A DNA stretch of 17,191 bases from contig JBGAWK010000053.1 of the NCBI GenBank assembly GCA_044227665.1, positions 1 to 17,191 on the forward strand, in the 5' to 3' direction. This document shows positions 1 through 8,449 of this stretch, piece after piece. Made by a program: the position numbers and the translations under genes. Each line of letters opens with the position of its first letter. Position 1 is the stretch's first letter. This DNA is from JBGAWK01 sp044227665 (GTDB lineage Bacteria > Bacteroidota > Bacteroidia > Chitinophagales > JADIYW01). The notes under the pieces are model-generated. The model saw only the letters and a program-made list of their open reading frames with translations. It was not told the origin of the DNA and did no database searches.

Positions 1-1184
1 ATGTTTCAATCTCCCGAGAAGATATAGTACTCAAATACCCACAGATTATCCATAATGACCTAAAAGGAGGTTTCCACTATTTCGATGCCCGTACTAATGA
101 TGCTAGGCTTACAAATGAAGTAATACAGGATGCAGAAAAATTAGGAGGTGTCGCAATTAATTATTTGACGGTAACTTCTCTCAATAAGAAAGATAATGCT
201 ATAGATAGTATTTCTGTAAAAGATACCTTTTCAGGAGAAATTTTTGACCTGAAAAGTAAGATAGTAGTATCAGCAACAGGTGTGTGGACGGATGATACTA
301 TGCGCATGTTCAATGGGAAGAATAAACCTATTATGAAACCTAGCAAAGGTGTTCATGTCGTAGTAAATGGAGATTTTTTGCCCAAAAATGACGTTTTGAT
401 ATTGCCCTCTATTGAAGGTGATGGTAGATTTATTTGGTGCGTACCTTGGGAAGACAACCTCAATGTGATAGGCACTACAGATACTAATTTTGATGGTGAC
501 AAAGATGGACTCTTTGTTACTAAAGAAGAAGTGAAGTATCTTTTAGATGCCGTAAATAAGTACTTGCAAGGTTTGCCGATTACTGAAGACGATATTTTGA
601 GTGTATATGCGGGACTACGACCATTATTGGATGATGGAGACACTGAAGATAGTACGGAGCGCTCCAGAGATTTTGAGATTTGGTGGAGTAATGACAATTT
701 AGCTACTATTGCTGGAGGTAAGTTGACGAGTTTTCTGCACATGGCAGAAAAGGTGGTTTTATCTATCGAAGATACCCATCCTGAAATGTTTTCGGACTAT
801 CCTATAAAATCCCAAGATAATGCGATTAAGGTACCCTCATATCCGATGTATCAACAACTTAGGAAGTCGTATGGTGATTACAATACTTTGAAAATCAAAG
901 ATATAATTGATGAAGATGAAAGTTTAGGCTATCGTTTTGATATTAAATATAAATACTTGAAAGCAGAAATAGTATTTTATATCAGACATCAAAATGCTGT
1001 TACACTTGATGATGTCCTTACACGTCGTACATTGATTTCATATAATATGAAAGACTGGGATGAAAAATTGCTAAAAAATGTTTGCGATTTGTTTCAGCAT
1101 GAATTAAATTGGACAGATGAAGAGAGCGTATCACAAGTAAATCGTTATCGCAAAGCATGGGAAATTATGCACACATGGCAGTAA
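1..1184 (+). CDS. glpD: Aerobic glycerol-3-phosphate dehydrogenase, 3' part (5' end outside window)
   Basis: This is an FAD-dependent sn-glycerol-3-phosphate dehydrogenase, which oxidises glycerol 3-phosphate to dihydroxyacetone phosphate at the membrane and passes electrons to quinone. The reading frame is open from base 3, upstream of the first in-frame ATG-like codon, so the gene is cut by the window edge; about 393 of a usual 520-550 residues are visible and the N-terminal FAD-binding GxGxxG is missing. The visible part shows the family signatures in order: GGFHYFDARTNDARLT near the left edge, a VSATGVWTD stretch, PSKGVHVVV, PWEDN followed by IGTTDT (substrate/FAD region), GLRPLL and GGKLTSF. 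It ends with the C-terminal DAO_C-type helical domain, including YIRHQNAVTLDDVLTRRT. The lipid kinase gene starts 45 bp downstream on the same strand, and both act on glycerol-based metabolites. Family assignment is firm; the exact quinone partner cannot be seen. Confidence 0.95.
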   Translation, partial: VSISREDIVLKYPQIIHNDLKGGFHYFDARTNDARLTNEVIQDAEKLGGVAINYLTVTSLNKKDNAIDSISVKDTFSGEIFDLKSKIVVSATGVWTDDTMRMFNGKNKPIMKPSKGVHVVVNGDFLPKNDVLILPSIEGDGRFIWCVPWEDNLNVIGTTDTNFDGDKDGLFVTKEEVKYLLDAVNKYLQGLPITEDDILSVYAGLRPLLDDGDTEDSTERSRDFEIWWSNDNLATIAGGKLTSFLHMAEKVVLSIEDTHPEMFSDYPIKSQDNAIKVPSYPMYQQLRKSYGDYNTLKIKDIIDEDESLGYRFDIKYKYLKAEIVFYIRHQNAVTLDDVLTRRTLISYNMKDWDEKLLKNVCDLFQHELNWTDEESVSQVNRYRKAWEIMHTWQ

Positions 1185-1229
1185 GTATTAATTATTTTTT
1201 TACATTAGTATCTTAATTACTAAATATAT

Positions 1230-2168
1230 ATGGATAATATTACCTTTTTGGTAAATGGCACTTTGAAAAATAAAGCTAAAGTCATTGATAACATCAGAAA
1301 AGTATTTTTGCAAAATGATATAGAAATTTTAGAATCTCAATACAAAGCACATCTTACCGAACTAGCTTACCGAACTGTTACTAAAGGTATTAAAAAAATA
1401 GTGCTTGTAGGTGGAGACGGAAGTACAAATGAAGTCGTAAATGGTATTGCAGAATATGCAAAAGATGCTGCCCTCAATACGTATAATTGGGAAAAAATTG
1501 AAGGAGTTAAATTGGGGATTTTGCCCTGTGGTACTGGTAATGATTTTACCAAAACCATCCATATTACTAATGATATTGAAAGGCTTAAAACTTTATTAGA
1601 ACTTGACCAATATCAAAAATGTGATATCGGCTTTGTAGATTTTTTTGATAAAGATAAAAAATCAGCTCAGCGTTTTTTTCTAAATATTACAGACGTAGGT
1701 ATGGGAGGAATTGTAGTGGAAAAATTAGAAAAAAAATTACCTCTATTTAGTAGAAGCTTTAGGTATAATCTTTCTATAGCATCCACATTTCTTTCTTATG
1801 ACAAAGCATTAGTACGTGCTGAAAGTAAAGATTTTACTTATGAAGGCAAAGTCATGAATTGTATTATTGCTAACGGCAAATATTTTGGAAATGGATTAGG
1901 CATAGCTCCAGATGCTTCCGTCCAGGATGGAAAGTTCAATGTAGTGATACTTGGAAATATTAATATTGTGGATTATCTAAAAAATCTCAATGAAGTAAAG
2001 AAATGTAAACTTCTTCATCATGAAGAAGTGAAATATTTTACTACAGCGGAATTGCAAGTACATTCACCAAATCAAACATCATTACCTATAGATATGGATG
2101 GGGAATTTATAGGATACGCTCCATTACAATGTAGAAATATTAGTAAAGTATTAAACATATATATGTAA
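1230..2168 (+). CDS. Diacylglycerol kinase family lipid kinase (YegS/DgkB type)
   Basis: This 312-residue protein belongs to the DAGK_cat superfamily, soluble kinases that phosphorylate diacylglycerol or related lipids with ATP at the cytoplasmic membrane face. Visible motifs are the nucleotide-binding GGDGSTNEVVNG (residues 61-72), the LPCGTGNDF segment (about 98-106) that is diagnostic of the family, the C-terminal-domain NGKYFGNGLGIAPDA stretch (about 215-229) and the late IDMDGE motif (287-292) near the metal/ATP site. Length is normal (about 290-330). The start ATG follows an AT-rich leader without a clear Shine-Dalgarno. It lies 45 bp behind glpD and 29 bp ahead of the S41 protease. A role in recycling diacylglycerol to phosphatidic acid is the family-level expectation; the true lipid substrate (diacylglycerol, sphingoid base, other) cannot be told from sequence. 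Confidence 0.92.
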   Translation: MDNITFLVNGTLKNKAKVIDNIRKVFLQNDIEILESQYKAHLTELAYRTVTKGIKKIVLVGGDGSTNEVVNGIAEYAKDAALNTYNWEKIEGVKLGILPCGTGNDFTKTIHITNDIERLKTLLELDQYQKCDIGFVDFFDKDKKSAQRFFLNITDVGMGGIVVEKLEKKLPLFSRSFRYNLSIASTFLSYDKALVRAESKDFTYEGKVMNCIIANGKYFGNGLGIAPDASVQDGKFNVVILGNINIVDYLKNLNEVKKCKLLHHEEVKYFTTAELQVHSPNQTSLPIDMDGEFIGYAPLQCRNISKVLNIYM

Positions 2169-2180
2169 TTCAGGTTACTA

Positions 2181-2188
2181 TATATTTG
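2181..2188 (+). promoter_or_regulatory. Bacteroidota -7 promoter element (TATATTTG) for the S41 protease
   Basis: The octamer TATATTTG is a perfect match to the Bacteroidota -7 consensus TAnnTTTG and sits only 9 nt before the protease ATG at 2198, so the leader would be a few nucleotides long. I see no TTG or TTTG at the expected 17-23 bp upstream, so the -33 half is weak. It implies that the protease can be transcribed separately from the kinase gene in front of it. Confidence 0.55.
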
Positions 2189-2197
2189 CATCCGTAA

Positions 2198-3775
2198 ATG
2201 AAATCAAAAGTTTGGTATCCTTTTTTTGTAGCGTTGCTATTGGGATTGGGAATAATATTGGGATATGCTATCAAAGGTAGGCAGCAGTCATTTTTAGTAA
2301 AAGGGCTTAATATCTCGGTCTTTGATCAGATTATCCAACTCGTAAAAGCCAATTATGTAGAACCTGTGGACGGAAAACTTCAGGAAGCAGCTATTTCAGA
2401 ATTTCTTACTCAATTAGACCCACATTCTGTTTACATCCCAGCTGTGGAACTCCAAGGTGCAGAAGAAGAGTTGATAGGTAATTTTGAAGGCATAGGTATA
2501 GAGTTCAATATCTTTCATGACACTATTCAAGTCGTTACACCTATTCAAGGAGGGCCATCAGCAAGTCTAGGCATACTTACTGGAGATAAAATTATAAAGA
2601 TTAACGACAAAAATGTAGCAGGGGTAGGCATCACCAACAAAGATGTAATGAAAAACCTCAAAGGCCCCAAAGGGACAATAGTAAAAGTAGCCATAAAGAG
2701 GGGAAATACTAATAAACTTATAAACTTCACAATAAAGAGAGACAAAATCCCTCTATATAGTGTCGCAACAGGACTTATGCTAGATCCAAAAACAGCCTAC
2801 ATCAAAATAAACAGCTTTAGCAGTACTACATATAAAGAATTTATAGATAAACTAAATCCTATGGTAAAGCAGGGCGCACAGCACCTAATCATAGATTTGC
2901 GACAAAATGGGGGTGGGTTTTTAGAGCAAGCTGTAGAAATTGCAGACGAAATTCTTGATGGGGACAAATTAGTAGTATATACAGAAGGATTACATTTCCC
3001 TCGACAGAACTATAAATCCAAAATCCCAGGAATATTTGAAACAGGAAAAGTTACAATACTTATAGATGAAGGCAGCGCTTCTGCCAGTGAAATCCTCGCC
3101 GGAGCCATACAAGATTGGGATAGAGGCACAATAATAGGCAGAAGATCTTTTGGAAAGGGCTTGGTACAAGACCAGTATAGCCTCATTGACGGCTCTGCGC
3201 TACGACTTACAGTAGCCAAGTATTATACACCTTCGGGAAGATGCATCCAAAAACCTTATGATAAAAATCTTGTTCATTATGACCAAGACCTTATGGATAG
3301 GTATAAAAATGGAGAGCTATTTGGAAAAGATACCATCAACCATGACAAAGACCAAGTTTTTACCACAAAAATTAAGAAACGAAAAGTATATGCTAATGGA
3401 GGCATCTCACCCGATATATTTGTGCCATTAGATACGACCAGTGTCAATGCATTGATTATAGATATTTATGCAAATAATCTTTCAGGGCAATATGTAACAC
3501 AATATTATCTAAGTCATAAGGAACAATTGAAAAAAATTGCAAATGCTAAAGAATTCAATAAAAATTATAACCTTAGCATACAAGAATATGATGCATTCAT
3601 CAATTACTGCATAGCAAATGGTATAAATAAGGGCAATCTGTCCCTAAAAGAAGTATCTTATAAAGAATTAAATATTAGACTAAAATCTTTGTTAGCAAAG
3701 CAACTATGGGGCAATGACGGGTACTATACCGTAATTTTGGATAATGATGACTTAATCAAAAAAGCATTACAGTAG
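2198..3775 (+). CDS. S41-family C-terminal processing peptidase (CtpA/Prc-like), membrane-anchored
   Basis: This 525-residue serine protease of the tail-specific (CtpA/Prc) group would act in the periplasm, degrading or trimming proteins from their C-termini. An uncleaved-looking hydrophobic anchor spans about residues 7-25. A PDZ domain follows (about 90-180, with the GIGIEF and GGPSASLGILTGDKI segments), then the S41 catalytic core. By alignment with E. coli Prc (S430/K455/Q459), the catalytic residues are S295 in GSASASE, K320 in SFGKG and Q324 in LVQ; the spacing between them is identical, so the enzyme should be active. The DLRQNGGG motif (about 233-240) is also typical. A C-terminal extension of about 115 residues (410-525) beyond the core has no motif that I recognise. 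The ATG lies 9 nt behind a TATATTTG promoter element. Natural substrates are unknown. Confidence 0.95.
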   Translation: MKSKVWYPFFVALLLGLGIILGYAIKGRQQSFLVKGLNISVFDQIIQLVKANYVEPVDGKLQEAAISEFLTQLDPHSVYIPAVELQGAEEELIGNFEGIGIEFNIFHDTIQVVTPIQGGPSASLGILTGDKIIKINDKNVAGVGITNKDVMKNLKGPKGTIVKVAIKRGNTNKLINFTIKRDKIPLYSVATGLMLDPKTAYIKINSFSSTTYKEFIDKLNPMVKQGAQHLIIDLRQNGGGFLEQAVEIADEILDGDKLVVYTEGLHFPRQNYKSKIPGIFETGKVTILIDEGSASASEILAGAIQDWDRGTIIGRRSFGKGLVQDQYSLIDGSALRLTVAKYYTPSGRCIQKPYDKNLVHYDQDLMDRYKNGELFGKDTINHDKDQVFTTKIKKRKVYANGGISPDIFVPLDTTSVNALIIDIYANNLSGQYVTQYYLSHKEQLKKIANAKEFNKNYNLSIQEYDAFINYCIANGINKGNLSLKEVSYKELNIRLKSLLAKQLWGNDGYYTVILDNDDLIKKALQ

Positions 3776-3854
3776 CGCTTTTCTGTTATGAGTATTTTAA
3801 ATAAATAGAAAAAAGCAATTTAAATATAATTGCATAGTATTTTCATTTTCAGAA

Positions 3855-4526
3855 ATGTTTGAAAATCATATAATAGATATTAAAAATAAAATCTATGATT
3901 ATAGAAGTAGAGGACTTACCATGTTTGTGAGTTCCTCCTTCCAGACGCACTCCATACCCCTGCTACACATCCTTTCCGAAATAGACAACAATATACCAGT
4001 AATATTTTTGAATACGGGCTATCTATTTCCCGAAACAATAATATATAGAGACACCATAGCCTCGCTTTATAGCTTGAAAATCATAAACGTCCAAAGCCCT
4101 ATTCCCCGGCAGATGCAGAAAGATGCATTAGGAAGATTATTATTTACCTCCGATCCCGATTACTGTTGCCATATCAATAAAGTCATGCCCTTAGAACCCT
4201 ATCTTCATACTTATGATGTATGGATTAATGGCATACGTGCCGACCAAAATGCCAATAGAAAGTCCATGCAAATAGAGCAGCCCACACCACAGAAAGCCTT
4301 TCGCTATCATCCTGTCTTAGCGTGGACTAATAAGATGATATGGCAGTATATCAACGACAAAAACATTCCACATCATCCGCTGGATAGCAAAGGATACAAC
4401 AGTATAGGCTGCGAACCCTGTACACGCAAGATTGATACAGCGATGATGGGTGACGATAGAATGGCACGATGGTTTGGCATGAACAAAACAGAATGCGGAT
4501 TACATACTGAATTGGTAAAAAAATGA
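3855..4526 (+). CDS. cysH: Assimilatory adenylylsulfate (APS) reductase, iron-sulfur type CysH
   Basis: This 223-residue PAPS/APS reductase family enzyme reduces activated sulfate to sulfite with thiol (thioredoxin) reductant in the cytoplasm. The N-terminal SSSFQTHS segment (about 26-33) corresponds to the family's PP-loop nucleotide site, and GIRADQNANR (126-135) carries the conserved Arg residues. Two cysteine pairs, C104-C105 (YCCHINK) and C186/C189 (CEPC), form the [4Fe-4S] signature of APS-type reductases; the redox-active Cys is C214 in the C-terminal KTECGLH motif. All key residues are present. It has about 79 bp of noncoding sequence in front, and its stop overlaps the next start (ATGA, 4523-4526), so the following epimerase is translationally coupled. 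Other sulfate-assimilation genes (cysD/N, sulfite reductase) are not in the window. APS rather than PAPS preference is inferred from the cysteine pairs. Confidence 0.92.
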   Translation: MFENHIIDIKNKIYDYRSRGLTMFVSSSFQTHSIPLLHILSEIDNNIPVIFLNTGYLFPETIIYRDTIASLYSLKIINVQSPIPRQMQKDALGRLLFTSDPDYCCHINKVMPLEPYLHTYDVWINGIRADQNANRKSMQIEQPTPQKAFRYHPVLAWTNKMIWQYINDKNIPHHPLDSKGYNSIGCEPCTRKIDTAMMGDDRMARWFGMNKTECGLHTELVKK

Positions 4527-5449
4527 AAATACTCATCACTGGAGGTGCCGGATACATAGGTACAGAACTTATCAAACGCTTGATTACCGATAAGAGCGTA
4601 AGTGAAATTATTGTATTTGACAATCTATACAAAGGCTCTTATTCCTTATTTACACATCCCACTATAGGCGGTAACAATATCAGGTTGGTTCAGTCTGATA
4701 TTTTAGATACCCGTATGTTGCGAAAATCATTGCAAGGTGTAGATGTAGTATATCATTTGGCAGCACGCATACAGCCACCATTCGCCGAAGTAGATCCCCA
4801 TTTTTTTGAACAAGTAAACCATTGGGGAACAGCAGAACTCAGCTATGCAATAGAAGAGACGCCCTCTATAAGCAAAGTTGTACATATTAGCAGTACCGCT
4901 GTATATGGCAGCTCGGGCAAAGAAATGATTACAGAATCTTCCATCCCTAATCCCAAGACTAATTATGCCATCTCAAAATTACGTGGAGAGGGCTTCATGC
5001 ATAGACTCATGGACAAAAAAAATGTACTCATCGTACGCATAGGCAATGTATATGGGTTCAGCCATAGTATGCGCTTTGATGCAGTAATCAATAGATTCGC
5101 TTTTGAAGCAAATTTTATCAAAAGGCTCAACATACATGGCAATGGTACTCAGTCCCGAGCATTTATACACATTGATGCTGTGAGTGATGGGCTGGCACGT
5201 ATGGCTACCACAGAAATTCCATCCGGCATTTATAATTATATTGCCAATAACTATGCAATCATGGACATCGCTATGGCACTCAAAGATTTGTTGCCTAATA
5301 TAGAGATGTTATTTATCAATCAACATCTCAAATTGCGAGACTTACAAGTAGCAACAGATTGTCCAATATATAATTATCTGCCAAAAAATGAAAGTTCCCT
5401 AAAGCTGGAGTTAATAGAGCTTATAAACCAATTTGCTTTTCATCCTTAA
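4523..5449 (+). CDS. NAD-dependent epimerase/dehydratase (extended SDR, UDP-sugar type)
   Basis: This 308-residue extended short-chain dehydrogenase/reductase is of the nucleotide-sugar epimerase/dehydratase class. The Rossmann NAD motif GGAGYIG is at residues 7-13, an acidic residue (D33) ends beta-2, SSTAVYG (123-129) supplies the catalytic Ser/Thr, and Y148-x3-K152 (NYAISK) is the catalytic pair. The AFIHIDAV segment near 213-220 is the usual substrate-domain signature. The ATG overlaps the cysH stop by 4 bp and the next gene follows after 12 bp, so it is mid-operon. Extended SDRs of this type act on UDP-, GDP- or dTDP-sugars, but the sequence alone does not tell which sugar, and no glycosyltransferase neighbours give a hint. 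The pairing with cysH is unusual, and any sulfated-sugar or sulfur link is only speculation. Confidence 0.88.
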   Translation: MKILITGGAGYIGTELIKRLITDKSVSEIIVFDNLYKGSYSLFTHPTIGGNNIRLVQSDILDTRMLRKSLQGVDVVYHLAARIQPPFAEVDPHFFEQVNHWGTAELSYAIEETPSISKVVHISSTAVYGSSGKEMITESSIPNPKTNYAISKLRGEGFMHRLMDKKNVLIVRIGNVYGFSHSMRFDAVINRFAFEANFIKRLNIHGNGTQSRAFIHIDAVSDGLARMATTEIPSGIYNYIANNYAIMDIAMALKDLLPNIEMLFINQHLKLRDLQVATDCPIYNYLPKNESSLKLELIELINQFAFHP

Positions 5450-5461
5450 ATAAATCACAAC

Positions 5462-6574
5462 ATGCAAAGACCCGAATTGTCAGGACCACTGAAAGGTATC
5501 AAAATACTAGACCTTACTAGATTACTTCCAGGACCGCTAGGAACACAGATGATGGCAGAAATGGGTGCGGAAGTATGGAAAATAGAAGATAAAAACGCCC
5601 CCGATTATGCTAGGTTTATGCCTCCACATTTGGGTAAAACCGGAGCCATATTTGAGGCGGTAAATCGTACAAAACGCAGTATTTTGGTGGATTTGAAAAC
5701 GGAAGAAGGAAAGAAAAAATTTCTTTCTCTTCTACCTACTGCCGATATAGTCATAGAAGGATTTCGCCCCGGCGTTATTGATAAAATGGGCATAGGCTAT
5801 GAGATAGCCAAAACTATAAAACCTGATATCATATACGTCTCTGTAACAGGATATGGACAAGATGGCCCATACAAAGATAAAGCAGGACACGACTTGAACT
5901 ATATAAGCTACTCCGGCATCTTAGGATTGAATGGCGAAAATCCTGCTCATCCGAGCTTATCTAGTGTACAGATTGCAGACATTGCAGGCGGAACATATCC
6001 CCTAATTATTGGCGCATTGGCAGCATTGTGGGCACGTACCTATTTAGGCATAGGACAGAAGGTAGATATTTCCATGACGGATTGTGTGCTACCATTGTCA
6101 TCAGTAACATTAGGAGAAAGCCTGAACGCTGGAAAACCTTATCGTCGCGGTAGTCATCCGCTAGGGGGCAGTATCCCGAATTACAATATTTATAAATGTA
6201 AAGACGGTACATGGATAGCTCTAGGCGCTTTAGAACCTAAATTTTGGATGGGATTCTGCGCCGCCATAAGTAAGCCTGAATGGGTGTCACGTATTATGGA
6301 TTCGTCTTTGTCTGAAAATCTTGCAGAACTATTTTTGAGTAAAAATAGAAGTGAGTGGCTACAGCAATTAGAAAATTTAGATATATGTTTCTCTCCCATA
6401 TATGATCAGGAAGAATTGATAACTGATCCACAACTGGTGCATAGGAATATGTTTATAGAAATTCCTCACGATGAATTAGGAACAATAAAAGGTATCGCAC
6501 AGCCTATAAAATTTAATGGCACACCCTGTCAAACCACCTGGAGTGCACCAAAATTAGGAGAGGACGATCAGTAA
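5462..6574 (+). CDS. Alpha-methylacyl-CoA racemase-type CaiB/BaiF family enzyme
   Basis: This 370-residue member of the CaiB/BaiF (type III CoA-transferase) superfamily is most like alpha-methylacyl-CoA racemase, which interconverts (R)- and (S)-2-methylacyl-CoA. In the sequence I can place the three racemase catalytic residues known from the Mycobacterium tuberculosis enzyme (H126, D156, E241). They fall at H143 (AGHDLNY), D173 (QIADIAGG) and E258 (GALEPKFW), all with the same +17 offset. The Glu in the ALEPKF context favours a racemase over a formyl-CoA-type transferase. The N-terminal GPLKGIKILDLTRLLPGP opening is typical, and the length is normal. The gene follows the epimerase by 12 bp and ends the cysH operon. 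Such enzymes serve methyl-branched fatty acid or sterol side-chain metabolism. A CoA-transferase activity remains the alternative, because D173 also matches the transferase nucleophile position. Confidence 0.87.
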   Translation: MQRPELSGPLKGIKILDLTRLLPGPLGTQMMAEMGAEVWKIEDKNAPDYARFMPPHLGKTGAIFEAVNRTKRSILVDLKTEEGKKKFLSLLPTADIVIEGFRPGVIDKMGIGYEIAKTIKPDIIYVSVTGYGQDGPYKDKAGHDLNYISYSGILGLNGENPAHPSLSSVQIADIAGGTYPLIIGALAALWARTYLGIGQKVDISMTDCVLPLSSVTLGESLNAGKPYRRGSHPLGGSIPNYNIYKCKDGTWIALGALEPKFWMGFCAAISKPEWVSRIMDSSLSENLAELFLSKNRSEWLQQLENLDICFSPIYDQEELITDPQLVHRNMFIEIPHDELGTIKGIAQPIKFNGTPCQTTWSAPKLGEDDQ

Positions 6575-6629
6575 TATCCCGATGTCATTTTGGTATTTAT
6601 ATGTCCCTGATTTTTCGTCTAATTATATC

Positions 6630-6645
6630 CTTATCTTTCGATAAG
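6630..6645. promoter_or_regulatory. Candidate operator 1: CTTATC-TTTC-GATAAG palindrome
   Basis: This perfect inverted repeat (6-bp arms, 4-bp spacer) is centred about 51 bp before the amidohydrolase ATG. Its inner 14 bases differ at one position from the palindrome before the reductase gene (9071-9084). The 5-4-5 half-site geometry is that of Crp/Fnr-family boxes. Because the regulator gene lies 3 nt behind the amidohydrolase, this site would place the regulator under its own control. The function is inferred from geometry and recurrence. Confidence 0.6.
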
Positions 6646-6688
6646 ATTAGGTAATATAAAATACGTTATTTTTATAGTATAAAATGAT

Positions 6689-8446
6689 ATGGGCAGTAAA
6701 TTATTGATAGAAAAGGGTTTGTTTTTTTCAGGAGATTATTGTGAAAAAGCCAGTATAAAAAATATTTATATTGTAGATGGCATAATAAGAAATATCTCTA
6801 CTGATAAAATTTTAGTTGATAAAGATACTATCATAATCCAAGCAGAAGGGAAATGGATTACGCCAAGTTTTATTGATACACATACTCATTATGATGCAGA
6901 AATTATTGCTTCTCCCGGATTAAAGGAGTCTGCAAGGCACGGTGTCACTACTGTCGTTATGGGTAGCTGTTCCGTATCTGCAATTTACAATAACCCAGAG
7001 GATACTTCCGACACTTTTACTAGAGTAGAAGCTATACCTAGAGAGGTGATGTTGCCACTTTTGGATAAGGTCAAAACTTGGGACAATCCCAAATCTTGGA
7101 TAACTCACATAGAAAGTTTGCCCTTGGGTGTAAATGTCGCTTCATTTATAGGTCATTCGGATTTGCGTAGCAAGGTATTGGGATTGGAACGCTCTGTTAG
7201 TCATAATATTAAGGCTACAGATGATGAGGAGGTTCGGATGAATACACTACTTAATGAAGCGTTAGACGAGGGGTTTTTGGGTCTTTCTACTATGGATAAT
7301 CCTTGGGATAAGATGGATGGTAATAGATATTGGTCACGCATGACCCCTTCCTTTTATAGTACATGGCGAGAACGCAGAAAGTTATTGAAGACTTTGAGAC
7401 AGAGAAATGCTATCTTGCAAGGTGCTCCCAATCTAGTGACAAGATATAATGCTGTACAGTATATGATAGTAAGTAGTGGGATATTTCGCAAGCCGCTGAA
7501 AACCACAATGATAGCTTTGGTGGACTTGATAGGGGATCGCTATATTTATCCTCTTACAAAATTTGGGTCTAACTTATTCAATAGATTTTTTAGAGCAAAT
7601 TTTCGTATGCAGTCACCACCTGCGCCATTTACAGTATATTATAATGGTGTAGACTCCGTTATGTTTGAGGAATTTCCCTCAGGAGAAGCTTTACGCGATT
7701 TAGCTAAGAATCTAAAAGAAAGAAATGAGCTCATTTCGAATAAAGAATTTAGAGAGCATTTTAAAAATGAGATCAAAAATAAATTTGCACCTAAAGTTTG
7801 GCACAAAGACCTGAGTCTGGCTGTAATACTAGAAAGTCCTGAGAAGTCAATGATAGGAAAGAATTTTTACCAGATTGCGAAAGAACAAAATATTCATCCA
7901 GTAGATTGTTTTTTGGATTTAATAATAGAATATGATCAAAAGATTCGCTGGACTACAACTATAGGTAATGATAGACCCGAGAAATATAGGGATTTATATA
8001 ACTATAAATATAATATTATTAGTTTTTCGGATGCAGGTGCCCATCTTACAAATATGGCTTTTTATAATTTTCCACAGCAAATGCTCAAGCATGTATATAC
8101 ATCCATACAAGATCATAATCCGATAATGAGCATAGAAAAATGTATTTGGAGATTGAGTAAAGAACAAGCAGATTGGTTTGGGTTAGATGCTTGCTACCTT
8201 TCAGAAGGCAAGATTGCTGATCTTAATATTATAGATCCTAACTATTTTGATAATGTGAGTGATAATGTAGAGGAAGATACGATTGAAGAATTTAATAATT
8301 TTAAAAGACTTGTGAATAGAAATAAATTATTAATGTCGTATGTTATTGTTGGGGGTAAAATAATCTATGAAAACTATAAGTTTGTAGAGGGTTATGGCAA
8401 ATCTTTCAAGGTGGATAGAACTCTAAAATATCAAAATATTGCATAA
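6689..8446 (+). CDS. Amidohydrolase-superfamily protein related to N-acyl-D-amino-acid deacylase (COG3653-like)
   Basis: This 585-residue cytoplasmic amidohydrolase has the two-part fold of the D-aminoacylase group: a small beta-domain at both ends and a metal-dependent barrel between. Visible metal-site residues are the HTH pair H65/H67 with D69 (DTHTHYD), C94 in GSCSVS (position of the bridging Cys of D-aminoacylase), H156 in FIGHSDLR, and the catalytic-Asp strand SFSDAGAH (D448, H452). The C-terminal EGKIADLNIIDP and VIVGGKIIYEN segments close the beta-domain as in the family. Odd point: between H172 and H357 there is no histidine at all, so the two mid-barrel His ligands of canonical D-aminoacylase (H220, H250) have no obvious counterpart. 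This could mean a mononuclear metal site, a divergent subfamily, or a changed reaction. It starts a two-gene unit with the Crp/Fnr regulator. The substrate is unknown and should not be assumed to be an N-acyl-D-amino acid. Confidence 0.85.
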   Translation: MGSKLLIEKGLFFSGDYCEKASIKNIYIVDGIIRNISTDKILVDKDTIIIQAEGKWITPSFIDTHTHYDAEIIASPGLKESARHGVTTVVMGSCSVSAIYNNPEDTSDTFTRVEAIPREVMLPLLDKVKTWDNPKSWITHIESLPLGVNVASFIGHSDLRSKVLGLERSVSHNIKATDDEEVRMNTLLNEALDEGFLGLSTMDNPWDKMDGNRYWSRMTPSFYSTWRERRKLLKTLRQRNAILQGAPNLVTRYNAVQYMIVSSGIFRKPLKTTMIALVDLIGDRYIYPLTKFGSNLFNRFFRANFRMQSPPAPFTVYYNGVDSVMFEEFPSGEALRDLAKNLKERNELISNKEFREHFKNEIKNKFAPKVWHKDLSLAVILESPEKSMIGKNFYQIAKEQNIHPVDCFLDLIIEYDQKIRWTTTIGNDRPEKYRDLYNYKYNIISFSDAGAHLTNMAFYNFPQQMLKHVYTSIQDHNPIMSIEKCIWRLSKEQADWFGLDACYLSEGKIADLNIIDPNYFDNVSDNVEEDTIEEFNNFKRLVNRNKLLMSYVIVGGKIIYENYKFVEGYGKSFKVDRTLKYQNIA

Positions 8447-8449
8447 GAT

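Noticed and set aside
3815..3833. Hairpin GCAATT-N7-AATTGC before cysH
   Set aside because: Only 6-bp AT-rich arms and no T-run. It does not resemble a known sulfur riboswitch or a convincing terminator.
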